Source: Ptychodera flava (taxonomy: Eukaryota > Hemichordata > Enteropneusta > Ptychoderidae). Taken from it: a DNA stretch of 64,000 nucleotides. Both the position numbers and the translations under genes were made by a program. The notes under the pieces were generated by a model. It was not told the origin of the DNA, ran no database searches, and was given only the letters and a program-made list of their open reading frames with translations. Position 1 is the first letter of the stretch. The number at the start of each line of letters is the position of its first letter. Shown here one piece after another: positions 1-11,200 of this stretch. The stretch spans positions 17,831,156 through 17,895,155 of the forward strand of contig NC_091930.1 of assembly GCF_041260155.1 (NCBI RefSeq), in the 5' to 3' direction.

Positions 1-515
1 TAGCTCTGAAATTATGGCACCAAATTTAATGAAACGTGCTACAAATGTTGATCTGATAGATATCTAATTATCCCAAGTTAATAAACAGCTCATTTGCATA
101 TGAAAAAATTTGAAATTAGTGATTTATCTCTGAGAGTAATGTGCGAAAGTTGATGAAACCTGCTACATATAGTGATATAACAGATATCTGATTGTTTTGT
201 GAAGCGTACTACTATTAATGAACCTGTTATAAAATACGTGAGTACATTCAGTTCACATCCGGTTTTTTCATATAATGGTTTCCTACGGAGACAGTAATGA
301 CAGTGTCGACATATATCAAGAAATACTGCACAACATTTCATGAAGCGTTTCACAAATGACAATCTCAGAACATTATGGTGATATTGTGACTGTCATGTCA
401 ACTGTCTGCTCATTTGCATTTTAATTTACTTTTGCAATTATATAACTCTGAAATTCCTGCATCAAATTTGATTATATCTGCAACAAATATTGATCTGATA
501 TATATCTAATTGTAT
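1..515. repeat. Diverged ~65-bp repeat, three scattered copies
   Basis: Three related segments lie at about 1-70, 128-195 and 447-515. Each runs through a CTCTGAAAT-like start, a TGCTACAAAT-like middle and a GATATCTAATT-like end. The intervals share a CATTTGCAT phrase (about 91 and 413). No coding potential is visible; the small antisense ORFs here have no recognisable domain. Probably old non-coding repeat sequence. Confidence 0.4.
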
Positions 516-1449
516 TGGGAAGCATTGGGCAATGTCAAGTCAATAAATTGTTTATTTTCATATTTAATGAAGTTTTATAATTAGTAATATAACTCGAAAT
601 GTTAATCTAGTAATGTAACTCCAAAAAAGGTAATACGGTGAAAATATAATTTTTCTTACACTTAGAGCTTCAAGGTGGGCCGACACAAGTGGTAGATTGA
701 GAGTTGGAATATCTGTCAAAGACATGCATTCTACCTTCCGATTGCCATTTCTTGCGTACATTCATACACGCATTAACGCGTCCTGCATGCTTTCAAGTCG
801 AGATTGTCACACGGACGTGATAGACTCACTATCATATTGAGCACCGAAGTGTCAAATAAATCAACATGAATATTTACCTCCAAGTCTGTCCATTGACACG
901 TATAGACAAGGTCTTGACCTGTTCGACTAAACCCTCTTGTAAGCCGTGGTTGTTATCTATATTTCGGTTTTCTACCCGAAGAAGCTATCTCCTTCAACCA
1001 TCGAGTAAACTATTGCTACTGTACGAAAGCGAGCAGCAATCAATAAACCCCTAAGGTGGAGATGGTCTTTCAAAAGTTCAGCTATTTTCCTATGTAATGA
1101 ATTCATTGCTTTGATTGATGTATGATGTATGATAACGAGTGTGTATTTGCGAGTTTAGACTGTACAGTGCGTGTGAATGTGTCTACATGTGTTTGGGGGC
1201 GCGGTCAGAAAAACTATAAACATCCTCGACCAAGGTACATTTTTAACAGTTTACATAAAGTTTACGATAGTTAGGGAGACTGATATCAAATGAGACGATT
1301 GATCAATGTAGAAAGACCTGAGCATAGCGTTTGACATGTCATTGACACCGAGCTGAAATCGTTTGTATCGTTAGGGTGAGCAATCGAGCACGATCTACAG
1401 ACAGTACTGACCCGATATACAATTGATTACCTCCAGGGGTATCTTTAAA

Positions 1450-1462
1450 CGACCTTTGACCC
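1450..1462 (-). promoter_or_regulatory. DR1-like nuclear receptor site
   Basis: The - strand reads GGGTCAAAGGTCG: two AGGTCA-type half-sites separated by one A. DR1 elements bind RXR heterodimers (PPAR) and HNF4, which control lipid genes. The same site occurs at matching places at 31591-31603 and 41953-41965, and with one change at 15031-15043. Binding is inferred. Confidence 0.4.
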
Positions 1463-1546
1463 TTGCATAAACCACAGCAAATCTGTCCACGAAGAGCATT
1501 CAACCTCTCTGTGAGATTTGTGAGCGTTGTTCAAGTTAAGCGAGTT

Positions 1547-1554
1547 TATAAAAG
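1547..1554 (+). promoter_or_regulatory. TATA-like box
   Basis: TATAAAAG, 85 bp after the DR1-like site. It is conserved at the same spacing in all module A copies (15128-15135, 31688-31695, 42050-42057). It would put a start near 1575-1580, beyond the donor-like GT at 1572. Confidence 0.4.
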
Positions 1555-2460
1555 AACAGTAACGCATTAGGGTGAGTATTTATGAATTACCGAGCTACAG
1601 TCAGTCGCAAAAATGAATGAAAACTCAAGTCTGGCTGTCAACCATAAGTGGGTCATGCGAAGTCACTGTCTTATACATGTACGTGTGTGAAAACAAGCAT
1701 CGTCAACTGTACCCTTGATCTCAAGTAATGCGGATTGTTTGATTTGTTCTAGTATTCAGATATGGACAAAAAGCTTTCGGAGTACGTTTCCTACAAAGTT
1801 GGTAAATTTTGTAGCCAGAATTGAAAATTAATTGTAAAAAAATGCAGGGTTCATGAGGGGCAACTTCGCGACCTTACATGCCGTATTTTCGTTCTCGTCT
1901 TGCAATCCACCATACACTCTTTCTCTGTGTGATATTAGGAAAGTAATTACAATTTTCTGATGCATGAGCTGATTTGTATATTGTAACAGATTTTCTAATC
2001 AAACTCACCTGAAAAGATGAAAGGTCATCAAGGGGTCATGCTACTGTTCTGATATATATACATACTCCGTTTGACGCACTATAAGCACAAGCGTTACCGT
2101 TTGAGTAGCAATATTGTGTAGTTACATAAAACTTGGAATTCGCTCAGTCGGTGGCAACAACGCACTATACTACGTGAAAACATAAGATGTGCATTGCGTT
2201 ATCTATGGTCGTATACATACTATATCACAACAAGGTCCCTTCGTTTTATTTTCCGCAAACAAAAACTGATTGTCATAGTGAATTTACGTTTTGCTCAGTG
2301 AAGTTACGTTACGTGACGTTGAAGAATATGTGTTGTTGAAGAAATTATTAAGTGTAGGGAAGCTTCATATTCTGTGTTGGTCATTCATTAAAGTGCCAAC
2401 GAACGAAAAAACCCAAAAATTATGGACTTACATTTTCAAAAAGTCACGTACATATGTCAG

Positions 2461-2490
2461 TAAAAATTTCCATTGCTTGTTCTTTTTCAG
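2461..2490 (+). other. Candidate 3' splice acceptor in the 5' leader
   Basis: A T-rich tract ends in TTTTTCAG, 34 nt before the start codon. Equivalent tracts end at 20251 (copy 2), 32630 (copy 3), 44300 (copy 4), 56643 (copy 5) and 62814 (copy 6). Conservation across copies suggests an intron in the 5' untranslated leader of an otherwise single-exon gene. The donor is not proven. Confidence 0.5.
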
Positions 2491-2524
2491 GTATTGTACG
2501 AAACGTGTTAGATTTAAACAAGAA

Positions 2525-4213
2525 ATGGCAGCTCACATTCTTGCAACAACTTCAAAGCTGACTCAAAGTTACGTCCATACGCCGAGTCAACGACGATTCT
2601 GTGGTAAGACCATTGGTCAACTGTTTGAATTAACAAGTGATGCTTATCCACAGAGAGAAGCAATAACCTATTATTCAAAGGATGGTGACGTCAAACGTTT
2701 GTCATTCGAAGAACTGAAGATTCAGGTGGATAGATTTGCTAAAGGGCTCACGAGTCTCGGTCTACAAAAGGGCGAAAAGTTGGGAATACTTGTTGGCAGA
2801 AGATACGAGTATATAGTGATCTATTTAGGTGCCATGAAGGCAGGTCTTATAGCTGTCCGCCTTCGCACGTCATCAAAGGCTGATCAGCTGAGACATCAAA
2901 TAAATAAAGTCGGCTGTGGCATATTGGTGATTGACAGCAACTTTCTTGACACCATGCCAGAAGTACTTCTAGAAGTTGAAGCTTCTAGTGTACCTTGTCA
3001 CCTGCAACGTCTTCCAAGTGTGCGTCTTCTTATCAATATTGATTCTGCTGAAAAGCAGGGGGCTTGCCTGTCGCCAAGTAGTGTTGTTTGCATGTCGCCA
3101 GACCACGTGCAACGGGAAGTGATTGAAGTTGAACTTCAACAAGACGAGCCATGTGTAATTTTCTTCACCTCTGGCAGTACCGGAATGCCAAAAGCCATTG
3201 TACACTCGCATCACGCCCTAACTGAATCTTACATAACTCTATCAGAGAGCAAAACAGCATGTAATGGTGATCAGCCAGGTTGTCACCTGTGTTCAGTACC
3301 CTGTTATTCGATTGTGTTTGAATACATCCTGGCTCCAATGATTGTAGCTGGAGATAGGTTTGTTTTGATTGAGTCTACCGATATTGATACATTTCTCACC
3401 GTAATAAAACATGAACGATGCACGTCTGCATCCTTTTCCAATCTACTTGCTTTTGGCAACACTTACCTACAGGGCAAAGTTGTTGACTTTTCGTCGCTGA
3501 AAGAAGTTAGCATAGGGGGAAACACTTTTCCGCCAGATTCCTTAACAAAACTAAGAAAGTTTAATATTCCAAATATAACCATTGGATATGGGATGACGGA
3601 AACGTGTGGGGTCATATGTCATTTCACAGGCGACCCGATTGGAGAGAAGACATGGATAGTGGGGCGACCGCTTCCACATTCGGAAGTTAAGATTGTTTGC
3701 GATAACTTCCGTACAGTATCGGTCAACGTTGAGGGCGAAATCTGTGTACGAAGTCCCTACGTTTTCAAGTACTACCTTGGTGAGGAAGACCGAACAAAGG
3801 CTGTGAAAACAGAATCGGGATGGTTTAAGACTGGCGATGCTGGAATCATGCTCGATGATGGCAGAATTCGCGTTCTTGGCAGGAAAGACGACTGTATCAT
3901 AAAGAATACCACAAATGTCTATCCTTCAGAAATAGAGCGATATCTGGTTGGTCATCATAAGGTGAAGCTTTGCCAAGCAGTAAGCGTTCCTGACCCAAAT
4001 GTGATTAACGAGATATGCTTGTGTCTTGTCTTAAAACCTGGAACAGAGTGCAGCGAAGAGGAAATCCTGGACGTTTTGAGTGAACATTTGGATGACTTTC
4101 ACATTCCTGAATATATTTTGTTTTTTGAGAGTTTTCCAGTCACTGATACGGGGAAAATTAAACGTAATGAACTGAAAAGAATGGCAGCGGAGAGATTAAA
4201 TGTGAAGATATAG
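2525..4213 (+). CDS. ACSF2-like: ACSF2-like acyl-CoA ligase, copy 1 (intact, 562 aa)
   Basis: Adenylate-forming enzyme expected to activate a carboxylic (fatty) acid with ATP and pass it to CoA. Motifs in order: P-loop TSGSTGMPK at 215-223, A5 GYGMTET at 354-360, A7 TGD at 436-438, A8/hinge GRKDD from 452, and A10 DTGKIKRNEL with the catalytic lysine at 544. Length and N-terminal layout fit ACSF2. The start at 2525 has strong context (AAGAAATGGCA), lies just after a conserved acceptor, and is shared by every copy; an open extension back to 2291 crosses the acceptor and is not conserved. Residues 1-33 contain no acidic residue, carry R/K and many S/T, and include an RRF motif, compatible with a mitochondrial presequence (inference). 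The A8 glycine is threonine here. Substrate unknown. Confidence 0.9.
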   Translation: MAAHILATTSKLTQSYVHTPSQRRFCGKTIGQLFELTSDAYPQREAITYYSKDGDVKRLSFEELKIQVDRFAKGLTSLGLQKGEKLGILVGRRYEYIVIYLGAMKAGLIAVRLRTSSKADQLRHQINKVGCGILVIDSNFLDTMPEVLLEVEASSVPCHLQRLPSVRLLINIDSAEKQGACLSPSSVVCMSPDHVQREVIEVELQQDEPCVIFFTSGSTGMPKAIVHSHHALTESYITLSESKTACNGDQPGCHLCSVPCYSIVFEYILAPMIVAGDRFVLIESTDIDTFLTVIKHERCTSASFSNLLAFGNTYLQGKVVDFSSLKEVSIGGNTFPPDSLTKLRKFNIPNITIGYGMTETCGVICHFTGDPIGEKTWIVGRPLPHSEVKIVCDNFRTVSVNVEGEICVRSPYVFKYYLGEEDRTKAVKTESGWFKTGDAGIMLDDGRIRVLGRKDDCIIKNTTNVYPSEIERYLVGHHKVKLCQAVSVPDPNVINEICLCLVLKPGTECSEEEILDVLSEHLDDFHIPEYILFFESFPVTDTGKIKRNELKRMAAERLNVKI

Positions 4214-4412
4214 TGAGATCAAATTTGTGCTCTTACAGTTTACAGTCTCGTGCTGGTATTACATTTTAAATATCCTCGAACTGAATGTTGAGATACAAAT
4301 ATATCTAATCTCACGGCTTGACTTTTGATGGTTTTGGGATTTTAATTCTGTGTAACATGTTTTGAAACAACAAGTACACCTCCAATATCATCACAATTAA
4401 ACTTTGTACTGT

Positions 4413-4622
4413 TAACACCATTGGAACTAATTTGTGATTATTGGATAGTGAACTGATGCCGGTTTAATCTGTAAATTTGAGCTTGTATGATTTTCCTTCT
4501 AAGCAATGCACTTTTTTTTCTAAGGAATTTGTAATATTGGTATATTCAGCTATAGGAGCCTACGCTTTTGAAAATTAAAAAAATAATTAATCATCAAATT
4601 CTTACATAAGTTCCAACCGCGT
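4413..4622. mobile_element. Decayed short inverted-repeat element (MITE-like)
   Basis: The left end (TAACACCATTGGAACTAAT) matches the terminal repeat of the element at 60602-60816. The right end carries a diverged inverse of it (TTCCAACCGCGTT). The interior is AT-rich and non-coding. It sits about 200 bp after the stop of copy 1 and may supply ATTAAA (4574-4579) as a polyadenylation signal. Confidence 0.4.
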
Positions 4623-6340
4623 TTGTCAATGTTACAATTGAATTGTAATCAAAGTTAGTGTTGGGTGTTTGTAATTATATCATTTATTGACAAGCAAAAT
4701 ACTTGTTATATAGAAAAATATCATCAACCATTGCAACTACCGCCTCTTTCACATACCACCAATGAAAATCAATATTGTGCAAACTTTGTTGGACAAGGTG
4801 AATGCTTAGACGTTTTAGTATGGTTTGTGAGAAAATAATTCTGGAAAAACATGTAATTGATGCACAGAACAATCATCGATCCCTACTAGAAAACATCAGA
4901 GAAAACTAAGATATGACTGAGACAACATGATATATTGAAAAGAGGAATCAGAATCATGCTCTCTGATGTCTGAATGATAATTTAATATATTGCTGACTTG
5001 CAAGTTGTAAATGGTAACTGACAGATTTTGCAACAAAACTGTGTCCATGGAGACTGTACCAACATGTAAATAATCAGCGATATTATACTTGGTATTTTGT
5101 CTTAACATTTTTATACTGTGTATGAACATTGTTTTCATGTACTTCAAATTATAGAATAACTTTTGAAATGTTGTAATCTTGTTATCAAAGCATGAGAATG
5201 AATATGCAGCGGTGTTAATGTAATACTGACATTTCAATTCATGGCTGGACTGAAATGTAAATAAGAGCAATACAAGTGTACATAAAACATATGCAGGTAT
5301 TGTTGATAAGCTGAATACTGGATATTACAACGTATTAGGGTGTAAAATAACAGATTAGAGCAGATAAAACTTCAAACATTTAGCTCGATAGTGTTTGCTT
5401 AATAATTAGTAGGGAATATGATGGGGAGGCTTGAACGAGTTTGATCATGTAATGGGTAGGGCTACAATTTTTTGTCAGGGAGTATTACGGGGGATCTTAA
5501 ACAAAGTAACATTTCCATCGGAATTTGTAAATGCAGACTTTATGGGTCAAATTCATTGGCTGAACAAAATTCAAAGTTTAATTAGTGTAGACGATAAGCA
5601 TCAGATTTTAGTCTTTGTTTACTATAAAAGTACGGAAATACATGTACTTACATTGTTCGACTCCAACATAAATGAGTATGATCCTGTGATATAAAGCCAC
5701 GATGGCTTAACCAATACTCATGGATACACTTTTCACGAATGCATACTACAAGTGGTGTTAAATAAAACGTTTTCGAGATAAAATGCTTTGGGCAACCTTT
5801 ACATAGCTCAAAAAGGATATCATTGAAAAATACGGCAACCGGAAGTTTTATTTATAGATATTTCTATAGCAGAATGCAATATGAAAAAAATTACTTGGAC
5901 ACAATTATGATAGCTGTTAAAAGTTGCCACGTATTTTGTCGCAAATTGATATAAAGATAAAACAAGGATGATATGTTTTAAAGAGTACTTGAACAAATAA
6001 ATTGTACTGGTTCAGTAAACATTCCTCTGCCATGTAAGTGCCATGAAGAACTGTAGAATAAAGAAGTAAGTGCAGATAGATGCATGTGGTTGTTTTTTTA
6101 CGGGAGAAGCTGTTTTAGGAAAAGAGAGTGACTTAGTTGGTTTCAAATAAGATAGGGGGACTTGAACCAATAAATGCAGTCTGTTGTTTCTGTGAGGACC
6201 ATTCCAATCACAGTATTTTCTATGGTTATAACACCCTCAATCTATAAGCTTACGAATCAGACTCCAGGTTTGACTTTGGTACTTTTTTGACAGACGCGTT
6301 CGATAGTAACTGTTATAACACGCCACATGCTGATTCCGTG
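4623..6340. other. Non-coding spacer, nothing recognised
   Basis: Several ORFs of 62-124 codons occur on both strands (for example 4896-5270 - and 5431-5694 +). They show no known domain, no splice context and AT-driven composition. I see no RNA gene or terminal repeats. Confidence 0.4.
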
Positions 6341-6358
6341 TCGCGATTCGCCAGAATA

Positions 6359-6563
6359 CGTCACGTGACGAGAAAATAGATACGTCTAGTCCCCACCAAA
6401 TCGACAAAAGTGACGTCAGAGGGTATTTTTTGAAAAGCTATTTCCCTAGGGAAATAGCTTTGACCAAATTTGGAAAAGTGCCCGGTCACGTGACCGTAGT
6501 GTCGTCTGCAGCTTTGCAGCAATGGCGGGTGACTTGAACGTGATGTGTGTCCGGGATAGGTGA
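6359..6563 (+). promoter_or_regulatory. Palindrome cluster with a possible short first exon
   Basis: Four perfect palindromes lie within 140 bp: a 12-mer around CACGTG (6359-6370), a TGACGTCA CRE (6411-6418), a 28-mer centred on CCCTAGGG (6434-6461) and a 14-mer around CACGTG (6483-6496). Just downstream, a well-placed ATG (6522, GCAATGG) opens 13 codons and runs into a donor-like ATAG|GTGAAG with GT at 6560-6561. E-boxes plus a CRE before an ATG and a donor look like a promoter and first exon. No further exon was identified, and a transposon origin is equally possible. Confidence 0.3.
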
Positions 6564-6841
6564 AGACACATTCTCTAAAACAGATTTTCAAACATTTTCC
6601 GACATTTCCAACATTCCAACAGCGTAGGAACTTGAATAGCTCATCGACGGAAAAGATTAAAGTGCAACTAAGGATGTCAATAGGTATGCTAAGAATATTT
6701 TTGAAAGAAAGTGGTACCACAACTGAAAGCGCTGTGGAAACATCGCCCAGTAAACTTGTCACCATGGATTGTTGCCGTGCAAAATATCAAAACACATTAA
6801 AAACTATATAACAATACACCATGAGCATGTGGTGTGTTATA

Positions 6842-6954
6842 AAACACCTATAGCCATGGACGCCGAGGGGTATAGCGATGTGTTTCTGGTAACACACGGC
6901 CACGAGGGGTAATAGACAATTGCTATAGCCCTCATGACCAGGCAATAGGTGTTT
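6842..6954. repeat. Imperfect foldback
   Basis: AAACACCTATAGCC at 6842-6855 is mirrored by GGCAATAGGTGTTT at 6941-6954, and the similarity continues inward for about 40 bp per arm. Non-coding; type unknown. Confidence 0.45.
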
Positions 6955-7146
6955 ACTACTCAAATGAACGAATCAGATTGTGCAGAAATATGTAATTATT
7001 CGATTTTTGTGAAGCTCACTCTGAAGTACGTGTACACGTCTGACGCTGATCCAGAAAGCCTGTCTTGTGAAGCTCCTCTAATGTGTCGAGTCTACGTAGA
7101 TTGAAAGTCCAAGACTTACTAGTTTCCTCGATTTTCGTAAAATAAG

Positions 7147-7402
7147 GAGGCACCGTGGCCCAGTGGTTAGGGTAACGGACTCACTGTCAGAGGGTGGTGA
7201 GTTCGAGACCCGGTAGGTCCAGAGTAACGGACTCACTGTCGGAGGATGGTGAGTTCGAGACTCCAGCACGGTGTTGTGCCCTTGAGCAAGGCACTTTACT
7301 CCTCAGTGCTCCATTGGGGGTTAGTGGGTTATTACCTCATCCTGTAATTGGGCTAACGCCTGTTGGATGATGGACTGAATAAAAATAAAATAAAAAATAA
7401 GA
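7147..7402 (+). mobile_element. tRNA-derived SINE with duplicated B-box segment
   Basis: The head contains a Pol III A box (TGGCCCAGTGGTTAG, 7156-7170) and B box (GTTCGAGACC, 7201-7210). A segment containing the B box is repeated in tandem, giving a second B box at 7253-7262. The body has the CCTTGAGCAAGGCAC segment seen in many animal SINEs, and the tail is A/T-rich (about 7378-7402). It sits just upstream of module A copy 2. Not a functional tRNA gene: no complete cloverleaf 3' half is visible. Confidence 0.75.
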
Positions 7403-7954
7403 CGGTGAAAATACAATTTTTCTTATACTAGGAACTTCACGATGAGCCGACACAAGTGGTAGATTACAAAAGAATTGTACAAGTTTGAGAGTCGGAATAT
7501 CTGTGCATTCTACCTTGCAACAGTGATTTCTTGCGTACATTCATACACGCATTAACACGTTCTACATGCTTTCAGTCGAGATTAATACATGGAAACGTCC
7601 TCTGCGCTACGGACGTGATGTCCAAAGTTGACTCACTATCATATTGAGCACCGGAGATTATCGAGTGTCAAATAAATCACCAACGAATATTTACCTCCAA
7701 GTCTGTCCATTGACATGTATAGACAAGGTCTTGACCTGTTTGACTAAACCCTCTTGTAAGCCGTGGTTGTTATCTATATTGCGGTTTTCTACCCTAAGTA
7801 TCTATCTCCTTCAACCATCGGGAAAACTATTGCTACTGTACGAAAGCAAGCAGCAATCAATAGTCCCTAAGGTGGAGATTAACTCTTTCAAAAGTTCAGA
7901 TATTTTCCCATGTAATGAATTCATCGCTTTGATGGAGTTCTTGTAAGATGGAAT
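7403..7954 (+). promoter_or_regulatory. Module A of copy 2, first part
   Basis: Matches 625-1130 of copy 1's flank with scattered differences and small indels. It is interrupted at about 7955 by the LINE and resumes at about 14716. Confidence 0.6.
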
Positions 7955-8284
7955 ATAATAATAATAATAATAATACTTTATTGCATAACAACACACTTCG
8001 GGAAGTGCGGTAGAGCAAAACAATCAAACATTACACACATGTTCAGGTAAGACTGCTGCTGGGGATGAATCTGTAGTGTAAGAAATATACCTTAAAGAGG
8101 CTTCTTGTCCTCAAAATTCATGATGTACAGGAATTTCTCACTGTCACTTAAATATTCAAAGTTCTCAAAATGTGATTTCATACTAGTGAAAAGAGTATTT
8201 CTATTATGAACATATTGTCACACTTAATAATATAATGAAACTCATCTTCTACAGAAGACTTACAAAAAGTACAAAATCTCTCAT

Positions 8285-11200
8285 TTAATGGGATTCTTGG
8301 GACTGACCTTCTGCCAATCTCAATTTGTAAATTATGATCAGAAATACGAACTTAGTAATCAATTTCCTGCAGTTAATATTTGTAATATCCATCAAGTATT
8401 CCTCAAAAGTAAATAAAGTTTTAAATTTTCTGTATGTTCTTAGTTTATTTTTGTCCACACTCTGAGTCCTTACATCATTATGTAAATCATTAATCCATGA
8501 GACACGATATCTTTCTTTCAGTTCTATGTGAACTGTTTTAACAGTGAAATTAATGTTACAGATATTTGACCAGATAGATCTTCCACTATAATTATCCAGA
8601 ATATACTGAATATACTCAAACCACTGGGAGTGGTGCTTAGCAGTTGTATATGCAGCACTTAGTAGAATATCATCTGATAAAACCAATCTATGCCAATATT
8701 TTATCATATGTAGTATAACAGTGAACTGAATGGGGTATTCACCAACAATACCAGCTCGTGGAGCTTGTTTAGAAACACCAAGTAAATACCTGTAAAAGGA
8801 AATACTTACATCATTCATAAAATTCTTCTTATCATTGATTTCGTTTCCCCAAATTTCACATCCATAAGTCATAATGGGTACGATCAAACGATCAAAAAGG
8901 TCTAATGCAACTTTGACAGGGAAACCATTATTGTGAGACATTCCCTTGTATAGGCTAAATAAGGCTTTTGTTGCTTTTAACTTGAGGTTGCGAAAATTGC
9001 CCTTAAATTACCATTGGGAGTTATTACAAAGCCAAGGTAACAATATTCATTCACCAACTCAAGTGGTATACCATTATAAAGTAAGGTAATATTTTTGAGA
9101 ACCCTGTTAGTTTTATTAAAAATAATCACCTTAGTTTTCTTAGTACTAATTGTAAGCTTCCATTTTGAACAAAAATGAAACAATTTATCAAGACAACTTT
9201 GTAATCCTGCTTGCGATTCAGACATTAATAGCAAGTCATCTGCATACAAGAGACAACTAATAGAGAGTGTACCAAGTTTGATAGGGCAGTCATTAACAGA
9301 GTCAAAAATCCCAGGAAGATCATTCAAATAAATATTAAATAAAGTAGGACTTAAATTGCAGCCCTGCTTAACCCCAATATTGGACATAAAGTTGTCAGTA
9401 AAACTGTTATTAGTTTTCACACAATAACTGACATTCTCATACATAGACTAATAAGCATGTAAAAATTCCCATTGATACCATAGTTTTTAAGTTTCCAAAG
9501 CAAACCAGTCCTCCATACTCTATCGAAGGCCTTATGGAAATCAATAAAGCAGCAGAACATACGATTGTGACAGGGCTTACAATCTGTTCCCTTATCTGAA
9601 GAATACAAATATTTGTCAACAGCTGATTTTAAGACAAAAACATTATCTGCAGTCCTTCTCTTAGCTCTAAAACCAGACTGGAAAGGTGTATTAATTCCCT
9701 TCTTATTCAAAAAGGTAACAAGTCTACAATTAAGGGCAGAAGTAAAAAGTTTAGCAATACAACTATTGATTGAAATACCTCTATAATTAGAAGGATCATT
9801 CTTGTCTCCTGATTTGTAAATTGGTACTATAAAGGCAGTTTTCCATGAATTTGGAAAGCTGCCTGATCGAAGAATAGCATTGAACAAAAAACAAAGTGAG
9901 TTGAGAAGGGAATGGCCCCTAATTTCAACATCTCATTTAAAATACCATCCGTTCCTGGGGATTTCCCAGACTTTAATTTGCCAAGTACTTTTTGTAATTC
10001 TGAATTGGAGAAATAGCAATTTAAGATGGGACATATATTTTCATTGTTGCTCATTTCTAAACCAGTTAAATCAGTAACAACCATTTTCGACCACGTGTCT
10101 ATTTCAGCAGAATCAAAATTGCCTAACTTCTTAAAATGTTCATACCAAATATTAGGGGAGATGGAAGATGCTCCTTTGTTTTCTGTGTGCACCTCTGTTA
10201 CTTCTTTCCAAAGTTTCCAGAAATCAGTACTTTTGTTAGTATGTGCGTTTTCTAACTGTGCAATCTGATTCTTTTTGAAAGTAGATTTTTGTGTTTGATC
10301 AACTTTTTATATTCTTTCTTCAATTTGAAACATCTGCCACGGATGAAAGGGTCACTAGGAAAGCGACTCAATAACTTACATGCCTCACGTAAGTCCTTCC
10401 TTGCTAAATAACAAGATTTATCAAACCACCTTTGCTTTTTTGCCCTTGATTTCTTGGTTTTCACCCTTGGTGTAATTTTTCTTAATGAACTGTCCGAGAC
10501 TTTTTTAATAATGGACTCAAAGGTAGCAACTGCATCATCACAAGATGCTGTGTCACAAACAGAATTAAATTGGTTAAGCTCTTTCTGAATGAAGAGCAGT
10601 GAAGGCGATCTATAAATCTTTGCTTAGCGTCATCATCCCATATGTATCTACCTGGGCAAGGTTTACATACATCTTGATTGTTAACATCAAACAAATCAGA
10701 ATTCAACTCAATGCAGAAACCTATTGGGCAATGATCAGAAAGATGTGTAAAATCATACACTCTAAAATACTGAACAGAACTAAAGAAATGTTTAGCAACA
10801 ATACAATAATCTACAATGCTGTGACCATTACTCTTATAGCAAGTGGGCTTTCCATTGAGATCGCCAATCGTCCTACCATTTAAAATTAATAAACTATTTT
10901 TAATACACATTTCAATAAGTTGTCTACCGAAGTTGTTTTTACAAGAATTCCATCATCCATAGTAAACCTCTCATTAATGTTATCTGGTGTATAATCATCA
11001 GGCACAGGACTATACATTATATCATCATATTTTATAAAATCCTGCAGATTGCCTGATCTGGCATTAAAGTCTCCCAATAGGATGATATCTCCAAAACAAG
11101 AATAATACAACATTTCAGATTGGAGAGTCTCAAAATAGTCATTAGTTAAGGCATAACAGATCCTTGTGGAGGTATGTAAACACAACAAATAAAAATGTCT

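Larger units (their letters stand above)
590..2490 (+). promoter_or_regulatory. 5' flank module A of gene copy 1
   Basis: This stretch recurs upstream of copy 2 (split by insertions), copy 3 and a gene-less locus at 41450. It holds a DR1-like site at 1450-1462, a TATA-like box at 1547-1554, a donor-like GGTGAGT with GT at 1572-1573, the recurrent CAAGT(A/G)GGTCA motif at 1643-1663, and a polypyrimidine-AG acceptor ending at 2490. Repetition with the genes makes it the probable promoter plus 5' leader and intron. TATA and donor are only 18 bp apart, so one transcript is unlikely to use both. Function is inferred from position and motifs. Confidence 0.55.

Noticed and set aside
2291..2524. N-terminal extension of 78 residues on gene copy 1
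   Set aside because: It crosses the conserved splice acceptor (2490), has no counterpart in the other copies, and the ATG at 2525 is shared by all copies with strong context.
4896..5270. 124-codon antisense ORF as a gene
   Set aside because: AT-driven composition, no domain, no homologous ORF in the other 3' flanks.
7147..7220. A real tRNA gene
   Set aside because: A and B boxes are present but no complete cloverleaf can be drawn, and the sequence continues into a SINE body and A/T-rich tail.
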